Part shown: positions 61,862 to 64,000 of the stretch, piece by piece
Layout of the letters: the number at the start of each line of letters is the position of its first letter
How positions within the stretch are numbered: position 1 is the stretch's first letter
Source of the DNA: Dyadobacter sp. UC 10
GTDB taxonomy: Bacteria; Bacteroidota; Bacteroidia; Cytophagales; Spirosomataceae
Length of the DNA: 64,000 nt
Direction: 5' to 3'
Assembly: GCF_008369915.1 (NCBI RefSeq)
Contig: NZ_VSRN01000001.1
Coordinates: 4,832,501-4,896,500, forward strand
Position numbers and translations under genes: made by a program
Notes under the pieces: generated by a model
Database searches by the model: none
What the model was told of the DNA's origin: nothing
Seen by the model: only the letters and a program-made list of their open reading frames with translations

Positions 61862-63106
61862 ATGCTATCCAACTATATCAAAATCGCCTGGAAAGTTTTG
61901 CTGCGGCATCCTTTCTATACTTTTATTACTTTGTTCGGTATAAGTCTGACGCTGACGGTGCTGATGGTGCTGACTTCTTTTATTGATCATTTGTTTGGCA
62001 GTCACTATCCCGAAAACAAGCGCGACAGGTCGGTGTATGTCGGGACGGTGATCCAGACGGATTCTTCGGGAACCACCATGTCGTCGGGGCCAGCCAGTTT
62101 CGATTTCCTGGTCAAACATGCCAAACCACTTAAATCGGCGGAGAAAGTGTCCATTTTCTCCAATTTCAGCTTTTCAAACACCTACGTAAATGGAAAGCGC
62201 ATCAAGCTGAATACCAAGTATACGGATGCTGAATTTTGGGAGGTAATGGGATTTCAGTTTCTGGAAGGAAAGCCCTACAACGAGACCAACATTAAAAACA
62301 GCGACCACGTAGCAGTAATTACTGACGCATTGCGTGAGCAGTATTTTGATGCCGATGGAGGTAATGTAGTGGGGAAAAATATCGAGATTGAGAATGTAAA
62401 TTACAGGGTGATCGGCGTCGTAAAAGGTAGCCCGCCGACGCGTTTGTATAGCTACTCGGACGTATATTTTCCTTATACAGCGCCGAAAAGCAATTATGAA
62501 AACAAAGGGCTGCGCGGTAGGTTCATAGCAGTAATACTGACTAAAAGCAAGTCTGAAATTCCCGGCGTGCAGGCTGAATTTGACAATAGCATTGCCCGTA
62601 TCCCTGATTCCGAGATCCCCGACCGCAAGCAATACCCGGTACTGATCGTCAAGGCTGACCAATATTTTGACCACTTCTTGAATACGCTGGCGAGAAATGA
62701 TACGCAAAGGGTTATGTTTTATGCGATTGTCGGGTTTGTATTACTGATGTTCATGGGGCTGCCTGCGATCAACCTGGTCAATGTGAATGTGAGCCGGATT
62801 CTTGAGCGTGCTTCCGAAATAGGGGTCCGGAAGGCTTTCGGGGCACCTGCGAAGGCGCTGCTCTGGCAGTTCATCATTGAAAATGTATTCATCACTTTTA
62901 TCGGCGGCGCATTTGCATTGATCTTTTCCCTGCTGATAATCAGCATGATCAATGCGAGCGGCTGGATCGCCTATGCCGATCTGACGATCAATGTCCCGGT
63001 GTTTTTGGTAAGTATAGCGGTTTGCCTCCTGTTCGGTTTCCTCTCCGGCGTCCTCCCGGCATTCAGAATGTCGAAACTGAAAATCGTGGACGCATTAAAG
63101 GCGTGA
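61862..63106 (+). CDS. FtsX/MacB-like ABC transporter permease
   Basis: A 414-residue permease with one N-terminal membrane segment (FYTFITLFGISLTLTVLMVL), a periplasmic domain (about 45-280) and three C-terminal segments (MFYAIVGFVLLMFMGLPAINLV; FITFIGGAFALIFSLLIISMI; VFLVSIAVCLLFGFLSGVLP). ERASEIGVRKAFGA is the coupling motif. The ATG at 61862 was chosen because upstream in-frame codons translate the repeat. It probably forms a heterodimer with the next permease, powered by the ATPase upstream. Confidence 0.93.
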   Translation: MLSNYIKIAWKVLLRHPFYTFITLFGISLTLTVLMVLTSFIDHLFGSHYPENKRDRSVYVGTVIQTDSSGTTMSSGPASFDFLVKHAKPLKSAEKVSIFSNFSFSNTYVNGKRIKLNTKYTDAEFWEVMGFQFLEGKPYNETNIKNSDHVAVITDALREQYFDADGGNVVGKNIEIENVNYRVIGVVKGSPPTRLYSYSDVYFPYTAPKSNYENKGLRGRFIAVILTKSKSEIPGVQAEFDNSIARIPDSEIPDRKQYPVLIVKADQYFDHFLNTLARNDTQRVMFYAIVGFVLLMFMGLPAINLVNVNVSRILERASEIGVRKAFGAPAKALLWQFIIENVFITFIGGAFALIFSLLIISMINASGWIAYADLTINVPVFLVSIAVCLLFGFLSGVLPAFRMSKLKIVDALKA

Positions 63107-63112
63107 CGGCAG

Positions 63113-63140
63113 TAGGCCATGGGCCATAAGCAATAGGCTG
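63113..63140. repeat. Heptanucleotide repeat, 4 units
   Basis: TAGGCCA, TGGGCCA, TAAGCAA, TAGGCTG in a 7-base register, a diverged member of the heptad family seen at 22022-22105 and 60942-60987. Confidence 0.65.
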
Positions 63141-63176
63141 TCGTGCCGCCGATTTAAGCATTTTTGGTCACCAGGT

Positions 63177-63249
63177 CATTTATCGTCCCGGCGACCCGTC
63201 AATCATTCAGTCATTCATCGCACCGGCGATCCGGTCATTCAGTCATTCA
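63177..63249. repeat. Octanucleotide-type repeat, inverted copy of the 23691-23818 array
   Basis: The 26 bases at 63211-63236 match the reverse complement of the block at 23764-23789 with one difference (CGAT versus CGAC). Flanking CATTCAGTCATTC units are the reverse complement of the TGAATGAC units. It ends six bases before the start of the last permease. Confidence 0.85.
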
Positions 63250-63254
63250 AAATT

Positions 63255-64000
63255 ATGTTTTCACATCTCTTCAAACTCATCTGGAACAAAAAGGGGGCTC
63301 ATTCTTTGTTGATTATCGAGATCTGGGCTTCGTTTATGGTTTTATTCGGCGTGCTTTCGCTGATTGTCTATAATGTGCGTAACTATCTCAAACCGATTGG
63401 TTTTGAGTACGAAAATGTTTGGAACATGGATTTGGCGAACAACCAGGATACTGTTGAAGTTTCGTCGAAACTGAATCGTGCTTTGCAGCGCGTGAAGGCT
63501 TATCCCGAGGTTGAGTCAGTTTCCCGCATGAGTAGCAACACGCCTTTTTCAGCCAATCAGATCGGTAATTCTGTCACATATAATAAAGTGACCGTCGGCG
63601 CAGACTTTTACTATACCGACAGCGAGTTTAGCCGGACAATGGACCTGCCGATGCTGAAAGGCCGCTGGTACCGCGAAGGTGACCGGGTCGCCAAGTTCGT
63701 ACCTATTGTGATCAATAAGGCAATGGAAGCGAAACTGTTTCAGGACGAGGCAGCGATAGGGAAAGTGATTAAAGTCGATGATAAAACTTCTTTCAAGGTT
63801 ATTGGCGTCGTGGATAAGTTTAAGGCAAAAGGAGAATTTATGACCGATGGGCCGGCGCTTTTTCAACTCATTGCGCAGGACGATGGCTGGAATTCGAATC
63901 TTTTAATTAAAACAAAACCCGGAACAGACGCTAATTTCGAGGCCAAACTGGTCAGGGATATGGCGGTTATGCTTCCAGGCTGGGGCATTGAAATAAGTTA
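63255..64000 (+). CDS. FtsX/MacB-like ABC transporter permease, N-terminal part
   Basis: The frame from the ATG at 63255 is open to the window end (about 248 residues). It begins FSHLFKLIWNKKGAHSLLIIEIW and has one membrane segment (ASFMVLFGVLSLIVYNV), then a periplasmic MacB-PCD-like domain with FKVIGVVDKFKAKGEF and YPEVESVSRMSSNTPF patterns. The C-terminal membrane segments and coupling motif lie beyond the window. It is the second permease of the efflux operon. Confidence 0.9.
   Translation, partial: MFSHLFKLIWNKKGAHSLLIIEIWASFMVLFGVLSLIVYNVRNYLKPIGFEYENVWNMDLANNQDTVEVSSKLNRALQRVKAYPEVESVSRMSSNTPFSANQIGNSVTYNKVTVGADFYYTDSEFSRTMDLPMLKGRWYREGDRVAKFVPIVINKAMEAKLFQDEAAIGKVIKVDDKTSFKVIGVVDKFKAKGEFMTDGPALFQLIAQDDGWNSNLLIKTKPGTDANFEAKLVRDMAVMLPGWGIEIS

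Overview
The window reads as chromosomal DNA of a Bacteroidota, most likely a Cytophagales member such as Dyadobacter or a relative. The basis is three SusC/SusD pairs, two ECF-sigma/FecR regulators, secreted sulfatases, DUF3823 and DUF1080 proteins, a NagP/FucP-type sugar permease and weak Shine-Dalgarno usage. The genus is an inference from gene content.

Bases 1-14300 hold mixed secreted and envelope genes: the end of an outer-membrane barrel gene, a sulfatase, a DsbA-like thiol protein divergent from an HxlR regulator, an alpha/beta hydrolase followed by an AraC regulator, a lipoprotein, a translationally coupled DUF1501/PSD1 pair of the type best known from Planctomycetes, and a fatty acid hydroxylase-like membrane enzyme. 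Bases 14522-26257 form a sulfatase-rich polysaccharide utilisation locus (PUL): an exported enolase-superfamily enzyme, a sulfatase, SusC, SusD and two more sulfatases, with no glycosidase or lyase and with striking 7-bp and 8-bp repeats in the gaps.

Bases 27735-37804 (minus strand) are a sigma/anti-sigma-controlled SusCD locus ending in two tandem secreted FAD oxidoreductases. Back to back with it, bases 38102-53365 (plus strand) form a second sigma/FecR/SusC/SusD locus. It continues into DUF3823, an exported DegT-type aminotransferase, MurQ, a ceramidase-fold protein lacking the usual serine nucleophile, a sugar permease, a MurK-like kinase, an unknown protein and DUF1080. The permease, kinase and MurQ together suggest uptake and breakdown of N-acetylmuramic acid (MurNAc) or a peptidoglycan fragment. 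I consider this locus the most interesting system in the window.

A complete 1431-bp insertion sequence (two ORFs, 25-bp imperfect terminal repeats, 8-bp target duplication) separates that locus from a tRNA-Leu(CAA) gene. The last 9 kb contain an orphan MacB-like permease, a conserved secreted protein commonly mislabelled asparagine synthetase B, and a tripartite efflux operon (adaptor, TolC, ATPase, two permeases, the second cut by the window end). Every gap in that operon after tolC carries simple repeats, some matching those in the sulfatase locus 40 kb away.
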